A stretch of DNA of 64,000 nt, from positions 124,001-188,000 of the forward strand of contig JACKLI010000001.1 in NCBI GenBank assembly GCA_024235995.1. The letters are read 5' to 3'. Positions 18,802 through 26,647 of the stretch are shown piece after piece. The stretch's first letter is position 1; the number at the start of each line of letters is the position of its first letter. Source of the stretch: Burkholderiaceae bacterium. GTDB lineage: Bacteria > Pseudomonadota > Gammaproteobacteria > Burkholderiales > Burkholderiaceae_C. The notes below the pieces were generated by a model, which worked only from the letters and a program-made list of their open reading frames with translations, searched no databases and was not told the origin of the DNA. The translations under genes were made by a program, and so were the position numbers.

Positions 18802-19098
18802 TTAAGATTGGGCATCGGCACGAAGATTGCGTTCCGTTGCACTCATCAGCTCTGCCGCACTTATGCTGAGGGCAGCGGAGATTTTCAGTATCAATGCGAG
18901 CGTGGGCATGTGCTCCCCACGCTCGATCTTGCCCATATGCGAGCGAGCTATACCAGCCATGGACGCGAATTCATCCTGAGCGACTCCCTGCGCCAAGCGG
19001 GCAGCACGCACCGCTTGGCCGAAGGCCAGTGCCGGCTCGGCTTCATAGGTGGTTGTGCCAGGGGGGCGGCCCGGTTGAACGCTGCGCTTCTGCATCAC
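18802..19098 (-). CDS. XRE-family helix-turn-helix regulator
   Basis: 98 residues. A lambda-repressor-like helix-turn-helix spans about residues 25-80 (FGQAVRAARLAQGVAQDEFA ... HMGKIERGEHMPTL). A short basic N-terminal extension precedes it. It is divergent from the LysR-effector-domain gene that starts about 100 bases away, so the two probably share a regulatory region. Small regulators of this kind are common near the integrase end of genomic islands. Confidence 0.85.
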   Translation of the reverse strand: MMQKRSVQPGRPPGTTTYEAEPALAFGQAVRAARLAQGVAQDEFASMAGIARSHMGKIERGEHMPTLALILKISAALSISAAELMSATERNLRADAQS

Positions 19099-19201
19099 CA
19101 GAAGCGTCGATCAATCGACCGAATTTAACCACGTTAAAGATATCTCTTTTGGCTATCATGGTGGCTCGCCTTTTTGATCCGATCGCTTTGTGGGGGCTCT
19201 C

Positions 19202-19849
19202 ATGCACGACGCCACCAGCCAGTTTTCCTTTTCCAATTTCAGGCTTGCCATAGCGCCTGGCGTACCGTCATCGCATCTTTCGGCATTGCTTGCGTTGCAG
19301 CGTGCGGAAGAGCCGGAAGTCACCATTTCGTTTCATGAGGTCACAGCCGATGATTTGATTGCGGGACTTCGGGAAGGCCGCTACGACGCGGGCATGACGC
19401 TTGAAGGATCGAGCGATCCGTCGCTGAAAAGCCAACCTCTATGGACCGAGAACATGGCCGTCGCCATGCCGTTGCGCTTTCCCTTACTTGACCAGGCGAA
19501 GCTCACGATCGCCGAACTGTTGGACTACTCCGTCTTTCGCTGGCCTGCAGAGAATTGCCCTTTGCTGGATCAGCGGCTGCCTTCTCTTCCCGCGGTGAGT
19601 CAACAGAACATTCAGCGTGTCTCTTCCTTCGAGATGATCGCGCTATGGGTCGCTGCCGGCTACGGCGTCGGGGTATCCGCGCAATCGCGCATTGAGCATG
19701 CGCAGGGATGGGGCATTCACACACGGCCGCTGTCTGACGGACCCTACGAGATCGTGACCCACCTGCAGCGGCCCTGCGGACAAGCCGACGTTGTTTCAGA
19801 GCGGTTCGAGCGCAGAGCACTGCAGGTCGCCAAGAATGCTCCAACCTAG
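19202..19849 (+). CDS. LysR substrate-binding-domain protein lacking the DNA-binding domain
   Basis: 215 residues covering only the effector-binding half of a LysR regulator (FSFSNFRLAIAPGVPSSHLSALLALQ through the WVAAGYGVGVS region). There is no N-terminal helix-turn-helix in any frame upstream; instead the XRE gene lies divergently. The ATG at 19202 has GGGG a few bases upstream. It may work as a ligand-sensing partner of the XRE protein, or be a decayed regulator. The intact frame and good start argue against simple decay. Confidence 0.75.
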   Translation: MHDATSQFSFSNFRLAIAPGVPSSHLSALLALQRAEEPEVTISFHEVTADDLIAGLREGRYDAGMTLEGSSDPSLKSQPLWTENMAVAMPLRFPLLDQAKLTIAELLDYSVFRWPAENCPLLDQRLPSLPAVSQQNIQRVSSFEMIALWVAAGYGVGVSAQSRIEHAQGWGIHTRPLSDGPYEIVTHLQRPCGQADVVSERFERRALQVAKNAPT

Positions 19850-19932
19850 TCGAGTGCCAATGTCCTCGTTCTGCGTCTTCAGTTCAAGGTGCTACACGTG
19901 CATTAGGCATTCCACTCGCCAAGCAGCAGACA

Positions 19933-20135
19933 TCACTCGCGCTCTATGACACGGAGCAGCGCCGTTCTACGCTTCGACATGGGGCCAAACGCCTTCGTGA
20001 CCCCTTCAACGGGTTTCCCTGCCTGCAATGAGTCAAGGATGTCAGCCCAGTCCTGCATGATTACCTTGCGGGACTCCACAAACTTCGTGTGATCGTAGGG
20101 CGCGCGCGATGAGTCCTTGCTCTTTTTGGAATGAG
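19933..20135 (-). pseudogene. P4-type tyrosine integrase, C-terminal fragment
   Basis: Reading leftwards from the IS21 end gives 67 codons ending in TGA at 19933. The fragment contains YDHTKFVESRKVIMQDWADIL, a close match to the C-terminal tail of P4-like phage/island integrases (YxR..Y..ERR.MMQ.WADYL). It stops dead at the IS21 right end. The matching N-terminal piece lies on the other side of the IS at 22658-22913, but about 230 central residues, including the catalytic Arg and His boxes, are missing. Identification rests on the motif only. Confidence 0.75.
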
Positions 20136-20207
20136 TGTTGATTCATCAGCACAACTGAGCCAGTGATCACGTTGAATATTGAGCCACTGGGTTGATGGAT
20201 TCTTTGA

Positions 20208-21023
20208 CTATTCGGTTGTGGATAAGTCTATCGGGTCTGCTGTTTTTCGATCTCCTTTCTGGCTCTTTGGGCGTTGCTTTGGGGGAGCCGCGCCAGCGGC
20301 ACTGGAGTGCTTGAATCGCCAGCTCTCGTTGCCCGTCTCGACGATGTGGCAATGGTGCGTGAGCCGGTCAAGCAAGGCCGTGGTCATCTTGGCGTCTCCA
20401 AAGACGCTGCTCCACTCCGAGAAGGTGAGGTTGGTGGTGATCACCACGCTCGTTCGCTCATAGAGTTTGGAGAGCAGGTGGAACAGCATCGCGCCGCCCG
20501 ACTGCGTGAATGGCAGGTAGCCCAGTTCATCCAGGATCACCAGATCGACGTACATCAGGCGGTGCGCCATTTGCCCGGCCTTGTTCTGCGCCTTCTCCAG
20601 CTCCAGGGCGTTGACCAGCTCCACCGTTGAGAAGAAGCGCACCCGCTTGCCATGCATGCGAATGGCCTCGATCCCCAGGCTCGTGGCCAGGTGGGTTTTA
20701 CCCGTGCCGGGGCCACCAACCAGCACCACGTTGTGCGCCGACTCCACGAAGCGAAGGGTGTGCAACTGGCGCACCAGTGCTTCGTCGAGCTGCGCGTGGG
20801 CGAAGTCAAAGCCGGCGAGGTCACGGTGCGAAGGGAAGCGCGCCACGCGCATCTGGTAAGCCATGGAACGCACCTCACGCTGAGCGGTCTCGGCCTTGAT
20901 GAGCTGGTGCAGCACGGCCTCATGATCCAGCGACTTCATGCGGGCGGTGCCCAGTACCTCCGGCCAGGCACTGGCCATGCCGTGCAGGCCCAGCGCTTTG
21001 AGGGCATCAATGACGTCATGCAT
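20208..21023 (-). CDS. istB: IS21 family helper ATPase IstB (copy 2)
   Basis: About 271 residues, identical to the istB product of copy 1. It has the Walker A motif GGPGTGKTHLA and the Walker B-like VILDELGY segment. It starts at the ATG that overlaps the istA stop codon and assists IstA in target capture. Confidence 0.93.
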   Translation of the reverse strand: MHDVIDALKALGLHGMASAWPEVLGTARMKSLDHEAVLHQLIKAETAQREVRSMAYQMRVARFPSHRDLAGFDFAHAQLDEALVRQLHTLRFVESAHNVVLVGGPGTGKTHLATSLGIEAIRMHGKRVRFFSTVELVNALELEKAQNKAGQMAHRLMYVDLVILDELGYLPFTQSGGAMLFHLLSKLYERTSVVITTNLTFSEWSSVFGDAKMTTALLDRLTHHCHIVETGNESWRFKHSSAAGAAPPKQRPKSQKGDRKTADPIDLSTTE

Positions 21024-22551
21024 GGTCGGACTCCGGTGATGCCTCATGAGGCTGGACGTTGCGCAGTGCGTCGTAGCGCTGCAGGTTGGCCAGTGGCGGC
21101 GTGTTGAGCTTGAGCATCGTGGCCACCGGTGGCTCGGGCACGCGCTGCTCCTTCAGACGCGAGAGCACGTTGAGCACGTGCTCGGCACTCACCCGCCCGG
21201 ACTGCAGCGCCAGCTCTACCGCCACCACCACGGCCTCCAGTCCATGCAGGCTCACCCCCATGAGCACCTGCGCCATCACCCTGTCGCCACCGCTGTGGCG
21301 CAGCAACTGGCGCTGCATTTCCTGCAGTGGCTCGGGCATGGTCTTGAAGGGCGCGCCGTTGCGCAGCGCGCCGGGCTTTCGCTCGATGAGCGCGATGTAA
21401 TGCATCCAGTCGTAGAGCGTCTGATCACGTTCGAAGCTGCGCGCCAGGCGCACCTGTCGCCCATCGGGCCCGACCACCAGCAGGCCATCCGCGTAGGCCC
21501 GCAGACTGACCACCGCATGAATCCATTCACACGGCACGCTGTAGCGGTTGCGCTGGAAGTGGATCAGTGCGGTCGCAGAGACCCGTACCGGCTGCTCCAC
21601 GTAGCCATCAAACGCACGGGGGTTGGGCATGAGACGAGCACGTTCGTCCTGCCAGACATCGGCCACCGTGAGCTGAGTCCATTCCGGGTGACTCATCTCA
21701 GCCCAGGCCTTCACGCAGGCCTGCTGCAACCAGTCGTTGAGTTCACCAAGCGTCCCCCAGCGCCGCTCGCTGGCCTCACGCCAGATGTCCTTGCGCCGAT
21801 CCTGAACGTTCTTCTCCACGACCCCCTTCTCCCAGCCGGCGGCCCGGTTGCAGAACTCCGGCTCGAACAGGTAGTGCCCGGTCATCGCCTCGAAGCGTGC
21901 ATTGACGCTGCGCTGTTTGCCATGGCCGACCTTGTCCACAGCGGTCTTCATGTTGTCGTAGATGCCCCGCCGGGGCACGCCACCGAAGAGGGCGAACGCC
22001 CGTGCGTGCGCATCGAACAGCATCTCGTGCGCTTGGCTGTAGTACGCCACCAGGCAGAAGGCGCGACTGGCCGCCAGCTTGGTGTGTGCCACTTCCAGGC
22101 GGCGGCGCAGCCCGCCGATGAACAGGTACTCGCAGCTCCAGTCGAACTGGAACGCCTCGCCCAACTCGAAGCTCAGCGGCACGAACCCCGCACCACGCGC
22201 AGCGTTGCCTTGCTCTTGCTGCCAGCGCTGGGCAAAGGCGTAGACCGGCCCTCGGCTGCCGCTGTAGCCCTGCGCGCGCAGCGCCTCAAACATGGCCTTG
22301 ATCCCGCGTCGATCGCGTTTGCTGCGATGGCTATCGGCCTTGAGCCATTGGCTCAACTGCTCCTTGTACGGATCCAGGATGCTGGGGCCCGACACCCGCT
22401 GCGGGTATCGGGGTTCGGCCATCTGCCCGTCTTTGAGCCACTTGGTGGCTGTGTTGCGCGAGATGCCCAGGCGCCGGCTGGCCTCGCGCACCGACACGTC
22501 CTGCCTCAGCACGAGGCGGCGTAACTTGCTCAATGTGCTCACGTTGATCAC
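21016..22551 (-). CDS. istA: IS21 family transposase IstA (copy 2, complete)
   Basis: 511 residues, full length. The N-terminal helix-turn-helix (SVREASRRLGISRNTATKWL) is at about residues 19-38. The rve-type integrase core follows from about residue 110 (FQFDWSCEYLFIGG, then IYDNMKTAVDK) and a C-terminal domain closes it. It catalyses cleavage and strand transfer at the IS ends. The istB start overlaps its stop codon. The region from residue 137 on is the same as the visible part of copy 1. Confidence 0.95.
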   Translation of the reverse strand: MINVSTLSKLRRLVLRQDVSVREASRRLGISRNTATKWLKDGQMAEPRYPQRVSGPSILDPYKEQLSQWLKADSHRSKRDRRGIKAMFEALRAQGYSGSRGPVYAFAQRWQQEQGNAARGAGFVPLSFELGEAFQFDWSCEYLFIGGLRRRLEVAHTKLAASRAFCLVAYYSQAHEMLFDAHARAFALFGGVPRRGIYDNMKTAVDKVGHGKQRSVNARFEAMTGHYLFEPEFCNRAAGWEKGVVEKNVQDRRKDIWREASERRWGTLGELNDWLQQACVKAWAEMSHPEWTQLTVADVWQDERARLMPNPRAFDGYVEQPVRVSATALIHFQRNRYSVPCEWIHAVVSLRAYADGLLVVGPDGRQVRLARSFERDQTLYDWMHYIALIERKPGALRNGAPFKTMPEPLQEMQRQLLRHSGGDRVMAQVLMGVSLHGLEAVVVAVELALQSGRVSAEHVLNVLSRLKEQRVPEPPVATMLKLNTPPLANLQRYDALRNVQPHEASPESDHA

Positions 22552-22657
22552 TCCTGCTCCCCCGTGCTGAAAAATTCAGCAGGATAGAGCGGCAACGTGG
22601 CTCAAATTTCAACGTGAATGCGTCCCGAAATGGCCCAGCTTTGGAAATGAATCAACA

Positions 22658-22913
22658 CGAGGCCCTTCTTGACCAACGCCTTTGCCCGGTCCCGTTCCGC
22701 ACGGGCTGCCTCCAGCGTGACCTTTGGGTACACCCCGATTGAGTACACCTGTTCAGCGCCGCCCAGCCGGTAGCGGTACCACCAGAGCTTGGAGCCGTTG
22801 GGCTGAACGCGCAAAAAGAGGCTGCCTCCGTCCCGGAGTTGGTACACCTTGGGCCTGGGCTGCGCCGTTTCCACTTTGCGCGCCGAGAGAAGATTGAGTG
22901 CTGTGAGTGCCAT
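22658..22913 (-). pseudogene. P4-type tyrosine integrase, N-terminal fragment
   Basis: 85 codons from the ATG at 22913 to the IS21 boundary. The sequence MALTALNLLSAR...KVYQLRDGGSLFLRVQPNGS and KLWWYRYRLGG...SIGVYPKVTLEAAR is the DUF4102 arm-binding domain found at the N terminus of P4-like integrases. It is cut after KKGLV by the IS21 left end. With the C-terminal fragment at 19933-20135 it shows that the island integrase is broken. The gene's 5' end points towards the trpG junction, the usual place of an integrase beside its attachment site. Confidence 0.88.
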
Positions 22914-23066
22914 GTGTATAACGCCTCCAGTTTGGCCCGTTACACACTCCATTACACACATGAGCACTGGATTTGTCCAGCTTTCAGAATCGCTCGATGG
23001 ACGATCAACCCTTTAAAAACATAGACTTAGAGTTGTTCCATGGAGGTTGATAGACGCCAGTAGACC
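22914..23066. other. Probable island end / attachment region
   Basis: About 150 bases between the integrase start and the broken trpG stub. This is the expected place of the attachment core and integrase promoter. A run CCCTTTAAAAACATAGACTTAG is AT-rich compared with the flanks. The core repeat cannot be defined because the other island end is outside the window; the shared core probably lies within or next to GATCGATAACTACGA at about 23071-23085. Confidence 0.4.
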
Positions 23067-23210
23067 TCAATCGTAGTTATCGATCATCAGCAGCTTGATG
23101 CCCGGCTTCAGGCCCTGGCGCAGCCGAGTCACGACTTCTGTATGGATAGCTGACTGCACTGATTGAGTGCGGGCCGCAGCCACTTTTGGCTTGGAATCAT
23201 GGGTCGTCAT
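23067..23210 (-). pseudogene. trpG: trpG (anthranilate synthase glutaminase subunit), 5' stub broken at the island junction
   Basis: Immediately after trpE, a frame of 47 codons ends with IKLLMIDNYD and a stop. TrpG proteins begin (M)KLLMIDNYDSFTYN, so the first ~10 residues are present and the rest is absent. The sequence after GATAACTACGAT is unrelated and leads into the integrase fragment. This marks the edge of an inserted island, with the rest of trpG expected beyond the island's far end outside the window. The upstream 37 codons include a copy of the ~55-bp repeat and may not be coding; the codon before KLL is ATC, so the original start is unclear. Confidence 0.6.
23135..23190 (-). repeat. 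~55-bp dispersed repeat, copy a
   Basis: Read on the minus strand this contains AAAAGTGGCTGCGGCCCGCA, then CAATCAGTGCAGTCAGCTATCC. The pattern AAAA-GGCTGCAGCCCGCA-(N)-AGCGCAAGCAGCTAtc recurs at six other sites in the window. It lies between the trpE stop and the recognisable start of trpG. Confidence 0.6.
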
Positions 23211-23215
23211 GGCAT

Positions 23216-24715
23216 TCACTCCAGCCCCTCCTCCACCAGCTCGCTGGCGCGCAGCAGAGCGCGGGCCTTGTGCTCGGTCTCGCGCCATTCCATCTCGGGC
23301 ACGCTGTCGGCCACCACGCCGGCCGCCGCCTGCACGTGCAGCACCTGGTCCTTGACGATGGCGGTGCGGATGGCGATGGCCAGGTCCATGTCGCCGGCGT
23401 AGCTCCAGTAGCCGCAGGCGCCGCCGTAGATGCCGCGCTTGACGGGCTCCAGCTGGTCGATCAGCTCCATCGCGTGCACCTTGGGCGCGCCGCTCAGCGT
23501 GCCGGCCGGGAAGGTGGCCTTCAGCACGTCCATCGCGCCCAGGCCGTCCTTGAGGATGCCCTCGACGTTGCTGACGATGTGCATCACGTGGCTGTAGCGC
23601 TCGACGGCAAAGGCCTCGGTCACCTTCACGCTGCCGGTCTGGGCGATGCGGCCGATGTCGTTGCGCGCCAGGTCGATCAGCATCACGTGCTCGGCGCGTT
23701 CCTTGGGGTCGCTCACCAGCTCCTGCTCGATGGCCTTGTCCTGCTCGGGCGTGGCGCCGCGCGGGCGGGTGCCGGCCAGCGGGCGGATGGTGACCTTGGT
23801 GCCCTCGGCCGTGTGCTCCTGTCGCACCAGGATTTCGGGGCTGGCGCTGACCACGTGGAAATCACCGAAGTCGTAATAGATCATGTACGGCGACGGGTTG
23901 AGCGAGCGCACCGCGCGGTACAGCGACAGGGGCGACTCGGTGTAGCGCTTGCTGATGCGCTGGCCCACCTGCACCTGCATGAAATCGCCCGCGGCGATCA
24001 GGCCCTTGGCGCGCTCGACCGCGGCCAGGTAGTCGGCCTTGGCAAAGGGCCGCTCGGCCGGGTAGTTGGGCGTGGGCTTGAGCTGCGGCGCGCTGACCGA
24101 GTAGCGCAGCTGCTCGCGCAGGTGCTTGAGGCGCCGCTTGGCGCGCGAGTAGGCCTCGGGCTGCGCCGGGTCGGCGTAGACGATGAGGTACAGCTTGCCC
24201 GACAGGTTGTCGATGACGGCCACCTCCTCGCAGTGCATCAGCAGGATGTCGGGCGTGCCCAGCGTATCGGGCGGGCAGGAGCGCTCCAGCTTCTTCTCGA
24301 TGTAGCGCACCGCGTCGTAGCCGAAGTAGCCCGCCAGCCCGCCGCAAAAGCGCGGCAGGCCCGGGCGCAGCGCCACCTTGAAGCGCCGGTGGTAGGCGTC
24401 GACGAAGTCCAGCGGATTGCCGGCGTGGGTTTCCACCACCTGGCCGTCGGTCACCACCTCGGTGCGCGCGGCGTCGCCAAAGCCGCTGGCCCGCACGATG
24501 GTGCGCGCCGGCAGGCCGATGAAGCTGTAGCGCCCGAAGCGCTCGCCGCCGATGACGGATTCGAGCAGGAAGCTGTACTTGCCGCCGCCCGGCCCGCCGG
24601 CCAGCTTGAGGTACAGCGACAGCGGGGTTTCGAGGTCGGCCAGGGCCTCGCTCATCAGCGGAATGCGGTTGTAGCCCTGGCCGGCCAGGCTCTTGAATTC
24701 GAGTTCGGTGATCAC
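23216..24715 (-). CDS. trpE: Anthranilate synthase component I
   Basis: 499 residues from a GTG at 24715 with GGAGG upstream. TrpE converts chorismate and ammonia to anthranilate, the first step of tryptophan synthesis, using ammonia from TrpG. Family motifs are visible: LLESVIGGERFGRYSFIG near the N terminus (the feedback-inhibition region), FMQVQVGQRI, IRPLAGTRPRG, DLARNDIGR, SGAPKVHAMELID and YGGACGY. The downstream trpG is broken by the island, so this TrpE must use another glutaminase such as PabA, or free ammonia, unless trpG is reassembled elsewhere. Confidence 0.96.
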   Translation of the reverse strand: MITELEFKSLAGQGYNRIPLMSEALADLETPLSLYLKLAGGPGGGKYSFLLESVIGGERFGRYSFIGLPARTIVRASGFGDAARTEVVTDGQVVETHAGNPLDFVDAYHRRFKVALRPGLPRFCGGLAGYFGYDAVRYIEKKLERSCPPDTLGTPDILLMHCEEVAVIDNLSGKLYLIVYADPAQPEAYSRAKRRLKHLREQLRYSVSAPQLKPTPNYPAERPFAKADYLAAVERAKGLIAAGDFMQVQVGQRISKRYTESPLSLYRAVRSLNPSPYMIYYDFGDFHVVSASPEILVRQEHTAEGTKVTIRPLAGTRPRGATPEQDKAIEQELVSDPKERAEHVMLIDLARNDIGRIAQTGSVKVTEAFAVERYSHVMHIVSNVEGILKDGLGAMDVLKATFPAGTLSGAPKVHAMELIDQLEPVKRGIYGGACGYWSYAGDMDLAIAIRTAIVKDQVLHVQAAAGVVADSVPEMEWRETEHKARALLRASELVEEGLE

Positions 24716-24773
24716 GGGTATGGGGCCTCCAGCGCCCCGGGCAGCGTGTTCTGCCGTTCGTTCTTCCCATTCA

Positions 24774-24815
24774 GGCGCCCCGCCGGGGCGCCACCCATGC
24801 GCCCCTTGCGGGCGC
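24774..24815 (-). promoter_or_regulatory. Competing hairpins, candidate trp attenuator
   Basis: On the minus strand the segments read GCGCCC-loop-GGGGCGC (24799-24815), followed by GGCGCCCC-GGC-GGGGCGCC (24774-24792). The second arm of the first hairpin can also pair with the first arm of the second, so the structures exclude each other. The distal hairpin is strong but is not followed by a T-run, so a classical intrinsic terminator is not evident. Confidence 0.4.
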
Positions 24816-24828
24816 GAATCGAGCAGTG

Positions 24829-24909
24829 TCAGTGGGCCGGCTTGCGCCAGGGCCACGCCCCCTGGGCGGCCAGGCCCAGCGGCGAGATGACAGTGCAAAG
24901 AGCGAACAT
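24829..24909 (-). CDS. trpL: Candidate trp leader peptide (26 residues, W-P-W)
   Basis: A short frame beginning MFALCTVISPLG and ending AWPWRKPAH, lying about 115 bases before trpE and in the same direction. Two tryptophan codons separated by one proline codon lie near its end, followed at once by GC-rich sequence able to form alternative hairpins. That is the layout of a ribosome-mediated trp attenuator. A TACACT -10-like hexamer (24917-24922, minus strand) lies only a few bases before the ATG, so the message might be nearly leaderless. No strong ribosome-binding site is visible. Position and Trp codons are suggestive only. Confidence 0.4.
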   Translation of the reverse strand: MFALCTVISPLGLAAQGAWPWRKPAH

Positions 24910-25129
24910 GGCGTCCAGTGTAGCAAAGGCCAGCGCCTCGGCTCGGGGAGGTGTTCCCCAATCACCTCGTCCGCAGCCGCATCGACAGCCTGCAGGCCGG
25001 CGTACACCACCATTGGCCTCCCCCGCTGCAAAACCCATTGCCGCGTGGACACGGGCAGCAAAAACCCGGCCCCGCGCTGGTACCTGGCTGCGATGGTGTT
25101 GCGATAAAATTTCCAGATGCAGCGATAAC

Positions 25130-25157
25130 TTACAGATTTGCCACACAACGATACAAT
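25130..25157 (+). promoter_or_regulatory. Possible sigma-70 promoter of the DUF11 gene
   Basis: TTACAG (25130-25135) and TACAAT (25152-25157) are separated by 16 bases, about 50 bases before the ATG at 25208. The -10 is good and the -35 is weak. The stretch is AT-rich compared with its surroundings. Confidence 0.3.
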
Positions 25158-25207
25158 TTTTGCCTTCACCCCACCCCCAGCCAACAAACCCACAGGGAGA
25201 GAGAAAA

Positions 25208-26647
25208 ATGAGCTTATTGGCCCTCATCAACAATGCCGGGCGTCATCCGCCGCGCGCGCTGCGACGCATGCTTGTCGCCGGCCTGGCCGGTGTTCTGGCG
25301 CTGGCTGGCGCGGCACACGCCCAAAGCGTCACCAAAACCGGGCGCGATCTGACCACCCAAAGCACGACGGACACGCAAGCTGGCCGCACCGTGCGTTACG
25401 CCATTTCGCTGGGCCTGCCGGCGGGCCAAACGGCCGCCCAGGTCAACGTGCAGGACGCGATTCCACCGGGCCTGCAATACGTCGCCGGCTCGCTGCAATT
25501 GCCCGGCAACGCCACGGGCGCCTGGTCCACCAACGGCGGCACCAGCTACGTGGGGGTGGAGCCTGCCTCGGGCGTCACCAACGTGCAGATCACGGGCAGC
25601 GCCTACATGGCGGCCACCTCGACCTTGGGTACGGTGCCCACGCCGCCCAGCGCCAGCGCCAGCGGCGGCACGGGCGGCGATGGTTATCGGGCCATCCCCT
25701 ACAACGGCAAGGTGTACTCCATTTATCACCACAACGGTGGCGATTCGCTGTATTGCGGCAACCAGGCCACGGCTGTCGCGTGCCCAGGCTTCCCAACCAG
25801 CGTGCCTGCCGCTGCGGGGGCAGCGTTTTCATCGGGCAGTTGGTACGAAACGTCGTTGGAAATTGCCGAATACCTGGACCGCAACACCGGCCGCATGTAT
25901 TTCTGGGTCAAGGACCAGGCCACGCAAAAGCCAGCCGTCGTCTGCGCCAACCTGCAAGACAACACCAGCTGTGGCTCGTATGTGTTCAGCAATGCACCCG
26001 TGATCCCCAACCCCACCGCATCCGGATGGTGGTATTTCACCCTCACCGGCGGTCACGCCGGTAGCCGCTTTTATGCCAACGGTGCCAATGGCCGCATGCT
26101 GTGTTTCGACACCGCAACCTTCACACCCTGCGCAGGCACTGACTCGGCGGGCACATTTGCCGTCGCCGGGGCGCCAGCAACGACCGGCTACGACGCCAAC
26201 GACGGCGTGGGCCAGATCGGCTCCAAGCTGTACTGGCAGGCGGTCAGCGCAAGTCCCGTTCAAACCACGCTGGTGTGCTTTGACATGGCCACGAACGCCG
26301 CATGCGCCGGATTCACGCCCTCGACATTCAGCAAGAGCGGAATGTTCATGCCAACGGCCAGCACATCGGGGGTCACCAATGGGTTTTGCCTTGGAAGGGT
26401 GTCCCCAGGCACGCGCTGCTACGACCTGAATGGATCGGACGTGACCACGACCCAAGCCGCATTTGCGAGTTATGCGGACAGCAATCCGTTGGCGTTTTCA
26501 GGCACAAACCTGGATTCCTTGGGCGCAGCGGTCCTGGCCGATGGCCCTGCAGTACCCAACAGCCGCACATTTTGGCAAACCAGCAGCGCCAAGATGTGCT
26601 GGGACTGGACGACCAATGCCCCCTGCGCAAGCTATGACCCAAGCTTA
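25208..26647 (+). pseudogene. Secreted DUF11 / IPTL-CTERM surface protein, N-terminal part (split by IS5)
   Basis: The first 480 codons. A signal peptide (RRMLVAGLAGVLALAGAAHAQ) is followed by a DUF11-type domain at about residues 40-140 (SVTKTGRDL...AGRTVRYAISLGLP...VQDAIPPGLQYVAGS). A long region of repeated ~45-60-residue units follows, each ending in a Cys-x-D/N...Cys pair (for example VCFDMATNAACAGF and LCFDTATFTPCAG), suggesting a repeated beta-sheet structure. The frame is cut after SYDPSL by the IS5-family element; a few codons read into the IS before a stop. Joining 26647 to 27973 restores one frame of about 716 residues. Function is unknown; probably cell-surface or secreted. Confidence 0.85.

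Larger units (their letters stand above)
20136..22657 (-). mobile_element. IS21-family insertion sequence, copy 2 (complete, inverted)
   Basis: A 2522-bp element bounded by TGTTGATTCAT at 20136 and its complement ATGAATCAACA ending at 22657; ends could be one base wider. Inner terminal repeats related to TGGCTCAA-T-TTCAACGTGA occur near 20175-20195 and 22600-22620. It encodes the same istA and istB products as copy 1. No convincing target duplication is seen (left flank ends AATGAG, right flank begins CGAGGC). With the missing middle of the integrase gene this points to a deletion next to the element after insertion. Confidence 0.93.
24716..25207. other. 492-bp intergenic region between divergent trpE and the DUF11 gene
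   Basis: This gap contains the candidate trp leader peptide and competing hairpins on the minus strand (listed separately), and a possible sigma-70 promoter for the rightward gene near 25130-25157. Between 24925 and 25090 no gene or clear element is seen. Confidence 0.7.

Noticed and set aside
1..22657. Simple composite transposon made of two IS21 copies
   Set aside because: No flanking target duplication can be shown and both inner ends cut genes, so insertion into a pre-existing island fits better.
24925..25120. Possible gene between trpE and the DUF11 gene
   Set aside because: Short frames exist on both strands but none has a ribosome-binding site or a recognisable domain.
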